DNA of 6,280 nucleotides from an uncultured Flavobacteriales bacterium. GTDB taxonomy: Bacteria; Bacteroidota; Bacteroidia; Flavobacteriales_E; Vicingaceae. Below the pieces are notes generated by a model, which worked only from the letters and a program-made list of their open reading frames with translations, was not told where the DNA came from and searched no databases. The position numbers and the translations under genes were made by a program. This document shows, one piece after another, positions 1-6,264 of the stretch (its first letter is position 1; every line of letters begins with the position of its first letter). Location of the stretch: positions 1 through 6,280 of the forward strand of contig CALALS010000227.1 in the NCBI GenBank assembly GCA_937925525.1, written 5' to 3'.

Positions 1-440
1 AGTCAGTTCCTATCAATTCTTTAGTTGCAGTTGAAGGAACTCCTTTAGAAGACCAGCAAAAAACTCCTATTTGGGATGTAGTAAGAATGATTGCCACTAC
101 AAGAATTGCCCTGCCCAAAACTCAGGTTAGACTGTCGGCAGGCAGAACAGACATGAGCAATGAAGGCCAAGCGTTGTGCTTTATGGCAGGTGCCAGCTCT
201 ATCTTTGCGGGAGATAAATTATTAACCACCCCTAACCCTGATTTTGTTTCAGATATGGAGTTATTCAACATTCTTGGACTTTCTCCAAAAGATCCGTTTG
301 CTGATAAATGCAAGCCGGAAATAAAAGAAGATATTCAATCTTCTTCTGATGAAAAATGGAGCAGGCCGGCACACCAAATTGAAAAAAATCTGGTAGCAAC
401 CGAAAAAGGAAAAGAAGCCAGAAAAGCAGTAAAATCATAG
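1..440 (+). CDS. bioB: Biotin synthase, 3' portion (5' end outside window)
   Basis: BioB is the radical-SAM enzyme that inserts sulfur into dethiobiotin to give biotin, using a [4Fe-4S] and a [2Fe-2S] cluster in the cytoplasm. The frame is open from the window edge (first full codon at 3) to TAG at 438-440. It gives 145 residues, about the last 40% of a protein that is 346 aa in E. coli. The CxxxCxxC radical-SAM motif lies upstream and is not visible. Diagnostic blocks are VPINSLV..EGTPL, then VRLSAGR (arginine codon 129-131, aligning with E. coli Arg260, a [2Fe-2S] ligand), then CFMAGA.SIF and LLTTPNPD. An ATG at 87 is internal (Met29 of the visible part) and is not a start, because the conserved blocks begin before it. 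After the conserved core comes a charged, Lys/Glu-rich tail of about 50 residues ending in AVKS. BioF follows after 4 nt, which marks this as part of a bio operon. Identity is secure. Confidence 0.97.
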   Translation, partial: SVPINSLVAVEGTPLEDQQKTPIWDVVRMIATTRIALPKTQVRLSAGRTDMSNEGQALCFMAGASSIFAGDKLLTTPNPDFVSDMELFNILGLSPKDPFADKCKPEIKEDIQSSSDEKWSRPAHQIEKNLVATEKGKEARKAVKS

Positions 441-444
441 CTTT

Positions 445-1551
445 TTGTTATTCAATCAGTCGCTATCCGAGAAGCTAAGAAAAAGAGAAGAACAAGGTTT
501 ATTGCGTTCCTTAAAAACCTATGATGGCTTAATTGATTTTTTTTCCAACGACTATTTAGGTTTTGCAAAAAAGAATTTCAACGTCATTGCGAATGAAGTG
601 TCGCCATCCAACGGCTCTACCGGCTCACGCTTAATTAGCGGCAACTCTGTTTTTATAGAATCACTGGAAAAAGAAATTGCAAGTTTCTTAGATGCCGAAT
701 CAGGTTTAATTTTTAACTCCGGTTATGATGCCAATCTAGGCTTGTTCTCTTGTATTGCAGATAAAGAAGACACCATTATTTATGATGAATATATTCATGC
801 TTCCGTAAGAGACGGCATCCGCTTAGGTAAAGCCAATGCTTTTTCTTTTAAGCATAACGATTGTGATGACTTGCTCAAAAAAATAAATCATGCATCGGGA
901 AAAATTATTGTTGCCGTTGAGTCGGCTTACTCTATGGACGGAGACATTGCGCCACTTAACCAAATTGTTTCGATATGCGAAAAACATAACGCAAGCCTTT
1001 TTGTAGATGAAGCGCACAGCATTGGAATTCACGGAAAAAACGGACAAGGATTAGTACATGAATTAGGGCTGCAAGAAAGTATTTTTGCAAGAGTAAGCAC
1101 TTTCGGAAAAGCCTTAGGCTGCCATGGTGCAATTGTTTTAGGTTCTGATGAATTAAGAAATTACCTCATCAATTTTGCACGTTCATTCATCTATTCTACC
1201 GCTTTGCCATTCCATTCTTTAGTAAGCATTAAAAGTGCGTTTGAAGAATTAAAAAAAACGCAGCAAGAAAACGAACAACTTTTTAAAAACATTTCACACT
1301 TTCACTCTGTTTTTAAAGATGTAAAGGGTATTTCAAAAAATCAACATCCTATTCAATCACTTATGGTTGTAGGAAATAAAAATACTGTTGCTTTAGCGAA
1401 TAAAATGGTGGCTGAAGGCTTTGCCGTTAAGGCTATTTTATCGCCCACCGTGCCCAAAGAAACTGAACGAATAAGAATTAATTTACATGCATATAATACC
1501 TTTGAAGAAATTAATGCGCTTTTTTCCATTATATCTGAAAATCTAACATGA
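445..1551 (+). CDS. bioF: 8-amino-7-oxononanoate synthase (KAPA synthase)
   Basis: BioF is a PLP-dependent alpha-oxoamine synthase. It condenses a pimeloyl thioester with L-alanine, releasing CO2, to give KAPA, the first ring-assembly step of biotin synthesis. The product is 368 aa (E. coli 384). Visible motifs are FFSNDYLG (32-39), GSTGSRLISGN (57-67), a PLP-stacking histidine in YIHAS (His118), FVDEAHS (Asp188, His191), the Schiff-base lysine in STFGKALG (Lys222), STALPF (251-256) and RIRINLHA (342-349). The start is TTG at 445. An in-frame TAA at 430-432 excludes any earlier start, no ATG lies between, and the N-terminal sequence up to LRSLKTYDG is needed for the fold. There is no clear Shine-Dalgarno box. 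The start is 4 nt after the bioB stop, and the stop overlaps the bioD ATG. The related Kbl (2-amino-3-ketobutyrate CoA ligase) is the main alternative by similarity, but the position between bioB and bioD decides for BioF. Confidence 0.95.
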   Translation: MLFNQSLSEKLRKREEQGLLRSLKTYDGLIDFFSNDYLGFAKKNFNVIANEVSPSNGSTGSRLISGNSVFIESLEKEIASFLDAESGLIFNSGYDANLGLFSCIADKEDTIIYDEYIHASVRDGIRLGKANAFSFKHNDCDDLLKKINHASGKIIVAVESAYSMDGDIAPLNQIVSICEKHNASLFVDEAHSIGIHGKNGQGLVHELGLQESIFARVSTFGKALGCHGAIVLGSDELRNYLINFARSFIYSTALPFHSLVSIKSAFEELKKTQQENEQLFKNISHFHSVFKDVKGISKNQHPIQSLMVVGNKNTVALANKMVAEGFAVKAILSPTVPKETERIRINLHAYNTFEEINALFSIISENLT

Positions 1552-2147
1552 ACTATTTTGTAACAGGTATAGGAACAGATGTGGGAAAAACGGTTGTTTC
1601 GGCTATTCTATGTGAGGCATTGAAAGCTGATTACTGGAAACCCATACAAACAGGTGTTGAGCTTGGGAAAGACAGTGATACCGTAAAATCATTGCTAACG
1701 AATTCTTCTTCTGTTATTCACCCTGAAAGCTATCTTTTTCCTAAGCCGCTTTCACCGCATGTTGCATCAGACACTGAAACAATAGAATTAAAAAATATTC
1801 AAATCCCGCAAACAAAAAACCATTTAGTTATTGAAGGAGCCGGAGGAGTTTTAGTTCCTATCAACCCAACCGAAACATTATTAGACGTAATAAAAAAAGT
1901 GCAGGCAGAAGTTATTTTAGTTAGCAGAAATTATTTGGGAAGCATTAATCATACATTGCTTTCTGTAGAGGTTTTAAAGCAACACCAAATTCCCATAAAA
2001 GGAATTATTTTTAACGGAGAAGATGCTTGCAACGGAGAAGAAATCATTATCAAAAAGTCTGGCTTAAAAGTGCTTGGTAGAATTCCTGAAGTACAACATT
2101 TAGATAAAGAAACTATTTTAACTCTTTCAAAAACAATACAATTTTGA
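1548..2147 (+). CDS. bioD: ATP-dependent dethiobiotin synthetase
   Basis: BioD carboxylates 7,8-diaminopelargonate and closes the ureido ring with ATP to form dethiobiotin. At 199 aa it is shorter than E. coli BioD (225 aa). The N-terminus FVTGIGTDVGKT is the BioD-type P-loop (Gx5GKT, Gly7 to Thr15, with Lys14 as phosphate-binding lysine). It is followed by YWKPIQTG (Lys31), an aspartate-bearing segment at 42-44, KPLSPH (66-71), the switch-like EGAGG (96-100) and NHTLLS (134-139). These appear in the order expected for the P-loop NTPase fold. ATG at 1548 overlaps the bioF TGA as ATGA, and no Shine-Dalgarno box is visible, so the ribosome probably reaches this start by termination-reinitiation. 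The stop TGA in turn overlaps the bioA start. The C-terminus ends shortly after GRIPEV and lacks the longer tail of E. coli BioD. No inactivating change is seen. Confidence 0.95.
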   Translation: MNYFVTGIGTDVGKTVVSAILCEALKADYWKPIQTGVELGKDSDTVKSLLTNSSSVIHPESYLFPKPLSPHVASDTETIELKNIQIPQTKNHLVIEGAGGVLVPINPTETLLDVIKKVQAEVILVSRNYLGSINHTLLSVEVLKQHQIPIKGIIFNGEDACNGEEIIIKKSGLKVLGRIPEVQHLDKETILTLSKTIQF

Positions 2148-3412
2148 GTTGGTCTGAACGAGATATTTTGGTGAACTGGCACCCTTTTACTCAAATGAAG
2201 CTAGAAAACAATCCTTTGCCAATAGTTAAAGCAGAAGGTGCGTATTTATATGATGATAAAGGAGAAAGATATATTGACGCTATTTCTTCCTGGTGGGTGA
2301 ATATTCACGGACATTGTCATCCTCACATTGCTGAAGCAATTGCTAAACAAGCCAAAGAACTTGACCAGGTAATTTTTGCGGGCTTTACCCATCCTAAAGC
2401 GGTAGAATTATCTGAAAGGCTTTTGACTCTTTTAGGCAGGCCTTATCAAAAAGTATTCTTTTCAGATGATGGTTCTACGGCAGTTGAGGTAGCCATAAAA
2501 ATGGCGATGCAATATTGGTTTAATCAAGGCTATTCAAAACCGGAAATCATTGCTTTTAAGCAAGCGTATCATGGCGATACGTTTGGCGCAATGTCCATCG
2601 GTGGCAGAGGTGGATTTAACAAACCTTACGAGCCACTTTTGTTTGACGTAAAGTTTATTGATGCTCCTGCATTTGGAAACGAAAAAGAAACCATTTCTGC
2701 ACTTAAAAATGTCATTTCTGACAGAACATCTGCTTTTATTTTTGAGCCTTTGGTGTTGGGTTCAAACGGTATGTTTATGTATTCTGAAGCGGTATTAAAT
2801 GAATTAATTAAAATTTGTAAGCAAAATAATGTTATCACCATTGCCGATGAAGTGATGACGGGTTTTGGCAGAACAGGAAAAATGTTCGCTACTCAAGACT
2901 TAGTGAACAGACCTGATATAATGGTGTTATCAAAAGGAATTACAGGAGGCAGTTTGCCGCTTTCTGTTACCATAACCAATGATAATATTTACCAAGCATT
3001 TTATGATGACGATAAACGAAAAATGTTTTTCCATGGGCATTCTTATACCGCCAATGCTATAAGCTGTGCTGCTGCTTGCGCTTCTTTGGATGTTTTTGAA
3101 AACGAAAATACGCTTGATAAAATTCAGCAAATAAGTGCCTGGCACAAAGAGTTTAGAAAAAAATTAGAGCGGCTAGATAACATTAACAACATCCGCCAAA
3201 CGGGTACTATAATAGCTTTTGATGTGATAGAGACTAAAGAAAACTCTTACTTCTCAAGTTTAAGGGATATTCTTTACAAGATGTTTATTGACAAAAAACT
3301 ACTGATTCGACCTTTGGGAAACACCCTTTATTTAATGCCTCCTTATTGCATTTCCAAGAAAGACATACATGAAGTTTATGATGGATTATTGGACGTTTTG
3401 AAGAGTATTTAA
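2144..3412 (+). CDS. bioA: Adenosylmethionine-8-amino-7-oxononanoate aminotransferase (DAPA synthase)
   Basis: BioA is a class III PLP aminotransferase that converts KAPA to 7,8-diaminopelargonate, in most families with S-adenosylmethionine as amino donor. The product is 422 aa (E. coli 429). Visible blocks are WHPFTQM (12-18), SSWWVNIHGH (48-57), DDGSTAVEVA.KMA (phosphate-binding Gly110-Ser111-Thr112), YHGDTFGAMS (Tyr142, Asp145), IADEVMTGFGRTG (Asp235), SKGITGG (Schiff-base Lys264) and IRPLGNTLYLMPPY (Arg389, aligning with E. coli Arg391, which holds the KAPA carboxylate). Phe15 replaces the tyrosine found at E. coli Tyr17. The start is TTG at 2144: an in-frame TAA at 2105-2107 bounds the reading frame, no ATG lies between, and later TTG/GTG codons (2168, 2171) fall almost on the WHPF motif. 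TTGA overlaps the bioD stop. BioA is the last gene of the operon, and its TAA abuts the stop codon of the convergent gene. Confidence 0.95.
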   Translation: MSWSERDILVNWHPFTQMKLENNPLPIVKAEGAYLYDDKGERYIDAISSWWVNIHGHCHPHIAEAIAKQAKELDQVIFAGFTHPKAVELSERLLTLLGRPYQKVFFSDDGSTAVEVAIKMAMQYWFNQGYSKPEIIAFKQAYHGDTFGAMSIGGRGGFNKPYEPLLFDVKFIDAPAFGNEKETISALKNVISDRTSAFIFEPLVLGSNGMFMYSEAVLNELIKICKQNNVITIADEVMTGFGRTGKMFATQDLVNRPDIMVLSKGITGGSLPLSVTITNDNIYQAFYDDDKRKMFFHGHSYTANAISCAAACASLDVFENENTLDKIQQISAWHKEFRKKLERLDNINNIRQTGTIIAFDVIETKENSYFSSLRDILYKMFIDKKLLIRPLGNTLYLMPPYCISKKDIHEVYDGLLDVLKSI

Positions 3413-3421
3413 TTACTCCTC
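3400..3421. terminator. Possible bidirectional hairpin at the bioA / TPR-gene junction
   Basis: Arms GAAGAGTA (3400-3407) and TACTCCTC (3414-3421) flank a 6-nt loop TTTAAT that contains the two stop codons. The stem is 8 bp with one A.C mismatch on the + strand, which becomes a G.U pair in the - strand transcript. No T-run follows on either side, so this is at best a weak or atypical terminator. It is the only inverted repeat I see at the point where two convergent transcripts must end. It could be chance in AT-rich coding sequence. Confidence 0.25.
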
Positions 3422-4210
3422 ATCGTCATCAAACTCTTCTGACCTAAAGCTTTTACGAATAATGTTTTCTTGTTCTTTTGCTTTTGCTTTACGCTTTGCC
3501 ATCTCGGCCTCTTCTAACACTTTTGGATCCCACTTTTTATAATCTTCAATTCTCTTTTTAGCTGCATTAGCTTCAGAGTATTCTCCTTTATTGGATAAAT
3601 AATCTGCCCATTCTTTAAATGCAAAAGCCAATGTTCCTCTAGTTTCTTCAGAAGGTTCAAATCCTGCTTTATTTATCTCTTCTAAAGCAGTTTTTACACT
3701 CATTTCTCCTCCGGCAATGTTGTTCTTTTTAAGCTCACTTAATCCTTTCCACATTAATAAAACAGGATCATTAGAAAACTTTTCTGCATCCTTGTATATT
3801 GTATATGCATTTCTAAAATTATCCGTAAGGTAATAAGTTTGCCCCAACTTACTTGCTGAGTCCTTTAAGATTTTTAAAAACTCTGCGAACTCTTGAGCAT
3901 ATTCATTTTTCTTGTCTTTTCTTCCAAATTTATACGCCCATTTCATGGCATTTCTAAATGGTTTTTTAGTAAGTTCTTCATCCTTATACTTATCCGGGTT
4001 TTTTGAAACTTCAAAGTATGCCATTGAACCATATATATACACTAATGGATTTCGGCTATAAGAGTCGTTATCTGAAAGTGATTCGCATTTGCTAATACAC
4101 TTATCATATTTTTCATCAACGTACAAAAATTTAATGTCCTGAATTTTTTTATCCTCTTGCGCAAAAGCTAACACCGGCAATAATGCAATAGCTAAAAATA
4201 TCTTTCTCAT
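3413..4210 (-). CDS. Secreted TPR-like protein of unknown function
   Basis: This encodes a 265-aa exported protein I cannot name. Residues 1-17 form a signal peptide (MRK, hydrophobic core, cleavage probably after AFA before QED). The mature part is alpha-helical with degenerate tetratricopeptide-like units: FLYVDEKYDKCISKCESL (28-45), a helix pair around 56-95, LGQTYYLTDNFRNAYTIYKDA (122-142), DPVLLMWKGLSELKK (148-162), and a unit around 195-223 (FAFKEWADYLSNKGEYSEA). A Lys/Glu/Ala-rich probable long helix (230-250) leads to an acidic tail, FDDDEE. The only cysteines are Cys38 and Cys42, one helical turn apart. It probably acts in the periplasm or at the envelope as a protein-interaction scaffold; that role is inferred from the fold only. 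The start ATG (4208-4210) has an AT-rich leader with no Shine-Dalgarno box. CAAATTA on the + strand at 4235-4241 reads TAATTTG upstream of it, one base short of a TAnnTTTG -7 element. The gene may have its own promoter in the 116-nt gap. Confidence 0.85.
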   Translation of the reverse strand: MRKIFLAIALLPVLAFAQEDKKIQDIKFLYVDEKYDKCISKCESLSDNDSYSRNPLVYIYGSMAYFEVSKNPDKYKDEELTKKPFRNAMKWAYKFGRKDKKNEYAQEFAEFLKILKDSASKLGQTYYLTDNFRNAYTIYKDAEKFSNDPVLLMWKGLSELKKNNIAGGEMSVKTALEEINKAGFEPSEETRGTLAFAFKEWADYLSNKGEYSEANAAKKRIEDYKKWDPKVLEEAEMAKRKAKAKEQENIIRKSFRSEEFDDDEE

Positions 4211-4326
4211 CTGAATAAAATTTTATCGAATTTACAAATTAGTTTGCTTCTTTTTAAAATTGTTGAAGCTTATTTTAATATTTAATTTAAGATAGCCAAA
4301 TTTTCAGCTAACTCTTTTATTTTGTT

Positions 4327-4746
4327 TTATTTAATCAAAGATTGTGCCTTTGTGTAATATTTATCAAAAAATTCTTGCACTTTAGCGGGTGGCGGAAATT
4401 TTGAATCGCCCCAAATCCAGCTATAATTAATGGTTTTATCTTTTACGGTTACCGAATAAGTCATATTTCCGGGAACATTTATCGGCTCCTCTTTATTCAT
4501 CAATTCATTTATCTCTATATAAATGGTTTTTTCTTCTGTGTCTGTCAACTCTCCAATTTGCATTCTTTCCCCTTCTTCTTGCACAAATATTTTTCCTTCT
4601 TTGTCGTAAATATAAGTGGTGTACATGCCGGTAAATCCTCCTCCGCTCATAAACTGAATTTCAGGCAGCTCAATTCGTTCTTCAACAGTTACGGGCTTTG
4701 GGCTGCATGCTGATACAATTACAGCCAATAAAAAAAGTATTCTCAT
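4327..4746 (-). CDS. Small lipoprotein of unknown function
   Basis: This encodes a 139-aa predicted lipoprotein. A short hydrophobic signal (1-13) ends in a lipobox VSAC with Cys14 as the lipidated residue and the only cysteine in the protein. The mature part has a Gly-rich GGGFTG motif (35-40), then alternating strand-like segments (TTYIYDKEGKIFV, KTIYIEI, MTYSVTV, TINYSWIW) suggesting a small beta-rich domain. It ends in a predicted helix, KVQEFFDKYYTKAQSLI. I do not recognise a named family. GGGFTG followed by a Tyr-rich strand resembles uncharacterised Bacteroidota lipoproteins, but this is recollection, not a search result. The start ATG (4744-4746) overlaps the stop of the thioredoxin gene by one base (TAATG), so the two are almost certainly one transcript and translationally coupled. 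That suggests a shared envelope role. Confidence 0.85.
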   Translation of the reverse strand: MRILFLLAVIVSACSPKPVTVEERIELPEIQFMSGGGFTGMYTTYIYDKEGKIFVQEEGERMQIGELTDTEEKTIYIEINELMNKEEPINVPGNMTYSVTVKDKTINYSWIWGDSKFPPPAKVQEFFDKYYTKAQSLIK

Positions 4747-6149
4747 TATTTTAAAAGTTCTTTTAGTGTGTCTGCTACTCCTTCATGACTTGGCCTTGGG
4801 GCATTGGTGTTTACAATTGCTCCTGTTTTGTCTGCTATTAAATATCTGGGAATTCCTCTTATTTCAAATTTCTTCATAAAAGCAGCGCTAAAATTTTGGT
4901 CTCCAAAATAATGTTCGCCTGTTATTCCCAATTGCTTAACTGCAGCTTTCCAGTTTTCGGGTTTATCGTTAACGGCTACAAATAAAAATACAACATCTTC
5001 TCCCTTGAGTTTTTCCTGAAGTTGAATGGAATATGGCATTTCTCTTTTGCAAGGCCCGCACCAACTAGCCCAAACATCAATATAAACAACCTTTCCTTTG
5101 TACTGCGCTAAAAGCTCTTCTATATTGTTGTATTCTCCTTCAATTTTGTTGGCGCCATCAGGTAATGGTTTGTTCTTTTCTGTAATGTAAGCATCATATA
5201 TCGGCTTTACCAGATTTAGGTATTCTTCATTTTTTGCTTCCTTAAAGTATTTTGGAGCAATGCTGTCTATTAAAAAGTCCCAGTTATTACTTATAACAGT
5301 ATATGCTGTACTTGCAATAAAAACTTCTTTAATCTCTCCAGTTAATTTTTTGCTCCCTTTGTCATACATATTATTTAAAAACCACTTATCTATTTCTATA
5401 TTATTTCCTGTTTTTTGGTTATAAAAATCATATTGGAAATAAAACTTAACTGCTAAATGATAGCTAAATGACTTTAGCGACTTGTTATCGGTTAAACTTA
5501 CCTCCTCCATAAATGAAAACGCTTTGTCATCAGGCTGAACCCGTTTTTTCATACCTATTTGATATAGGTTATTGATAGAGCCATAGTTTATTTCTGCTTT
5601 TAATAAGTTAGTAAAGCTGTCAGCTAATTTTAACTTCTTTGCTCTTTTCTGAATAAATTCCAGTTGTTCTTTAACTAACTGTCTTTCTTTTGCAGCAAAC
5701 TCAGCCAAACCCATAGAGTCTTTTAAATAAAGCGTTTGTTGAACAGAATATATGTCTGTGGTCTTTTCAGAAAAAGTGGATGTCAACTCCGTTAACAGTT
5801 GATTTTCTTTACCGTTATCTTGTTTAACATTTAGCGTATTAAAAAAATCTTTTGTATTAAATGTTAGTTCTAGGTTGTCGTTTGGTTTTACATAAATCTG
5901 AGCCACTTTAGAACCATGAGAAAAATAAATTAATGAAGGTTCTTCTGTAGAGATAGTTGCCGAAAATGTTCCGTCTTTTAAATTGCTTACAACCATTTCG
6001 TGCTTTGGCTGTGACGTAATAATGTCATTGGTATATATAAATTTTATGGCCTGCTCTTCCGGATTTTCTATTTTTCCTTTAATGGTAGCTGTTTGTGAAA
6101 ACGCTATAGCGCTGATTAATAAAAGTTTAAAAAGGATAAATTGTCTCAT
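4746..6149 (-). CDS. Secreted TlpA-like thiol-disulfide oxidoreductase with DUF4369-type N-terminal domain
   Basis: This encodes a 467-aa exported protein. A signal peptide (about 1-18, ending IAFS before QTATIKGK) is followed by a beta-rich N-terminal region (about 20-105) of the DUF4369 kind common in Bacteroidota TlpA homologues. A long helical middle (about 110-330) comes next, then a C-terminal thioredoxin fold (about 335-467). The active site is WASWCGPCKREMP with the only two cysteines, Cys364 and Cys367, and a cis-proline is in GIPRY (Pro434). WCGPC with nearby Pro372 is typical of TlpA/ResA-like periplasmic reductases, which keep client cysteines reduced; the client here is unknown. 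The start ATG (6147-6149) heads a standard signal peptide and has an AT-rich leader without a Shine-Dalgarno box. It is the first gene of a - strand unit with the downstream lipoprotein. Fold and catalytic motif are secure; substrate and exact role are not. Confidence 0.9.
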   Translation of the reverse strand: MRQFILFKLLLISAIAFSQTATIKGKIENPEEQAIKFIYTNDIITSQPKHEMVVSNLKDGTFSATISTEEPSLIYFSHGSKVAQIYVKPNDNLELTFNTKDFFNTLNVKQDNGKENQLLTELTSTFSEKTTDIYSVQQTLYLKDSMGLAEFAAKERQLVKEQLEFIQKRAKKLKLADSFTNLLKAEINYGSINNLYQIGMKKRVQPDDKAFSFMEEVSLTDNKSLKSFSYHLAVKFYFQYDFYNQKTGNNIEIDKWFLNNMYDKGSKKLTGEIKEVFIASTAYTVISNNWDFLIDSIAPKYFKEAKNEEYLNLVKPIYDAYITEKNKPLPDGANKIEGEYNNIEELLAQYKGKVVYIDVWASWCGPCKREMPYSIQLQEKLKGEDVVFLFVAVNDKPENWKAAVKQLGITGEHYFGDQNFSAAFMKKFEIRGIPRYLIADKTGAIVNTNAPRPSHEGVADTLKELLK

Positions 6150-6216
6150 GATAAAATTTATGTATTTGTTTTATGGAAATATTATGCCAAAGTCATCTCA
6201 ACTGCAAAGACTTCAA

Positions 6217-6224
6217 CAAAACTA
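6217..6224 (-). promoter_or_regulatory. Candidate Bacteroidota -7 promoter element for the thioredoxin gene
   Basis: The - strand reads TAGTTTTG here, a full match to the Bacteroidota -7 consensus TAnnTTTG. It lies about 68 nt upstream of the start codon, implying a 5' leader of roughly 60 nt. The -33 element is weak: a TTTG sits only 12 nt upstream, too close, while at the normal spacing of about 20 nt there is GTG instead of TTG. In sequence this AT-rich, an 8-mer with two free positions can occur by chance. Confidence 0.35.
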
Positions 6225-6264
6225 AATAAAATAAGACAAATATTCACCCTTTAAACTAAATGCT

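Noticed and set aside
87..440. ATG at 87 as the start of a separate small gene
   Set aside because: The frame is open to the window edge and encodes conserved BioB sequence (VPINSLV, EGTPL) before this ATG, so it is an internal methionine.
823..1047. Minus-strand open frame inside bioF
   Set aside because: It is a shadow of a well-conserved enzyme gene and has no recognisable protein features. The same holds for the antisense frames at 122-313, 1949-2194, 2626-2841 and 2930-3145.
1251..1258. A8 run in bioF (and T8 at 537-544) as programmed slippage sites
   Set aside because: The frame is intact across both runs and such runs are common in AT-rich coding sequence. No alternative product is suggested.
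4215..4226. Perfect 12-bp palindrome ATAAAATTTTAT just upstream of the TPR gene start as an operator
   Set aside because: It is made only of A and T in an AT-rich leader, has no second copy, and is expected by chance; a similar AT tract precedes the thioredoxin gene.
4292..4313. Imperfect hairpin (TAGC...GCTA with G.T pairs) downstream of the lipoprotein gene as a terminator
   Set aside because: Only four Watson-Crick pairs in a row are seen, and no U-run follows on the minus strand. The T-rich tail is on the other strand, where no gene ends.
5983..6225. Plus-strand open frame antisense to the thioredoxin signal-peptide region
   Set aside because: It mostly mirrors the 5' end of the thioredoxin gene and then runs through its promoter region. 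No start context or protein family supports it.
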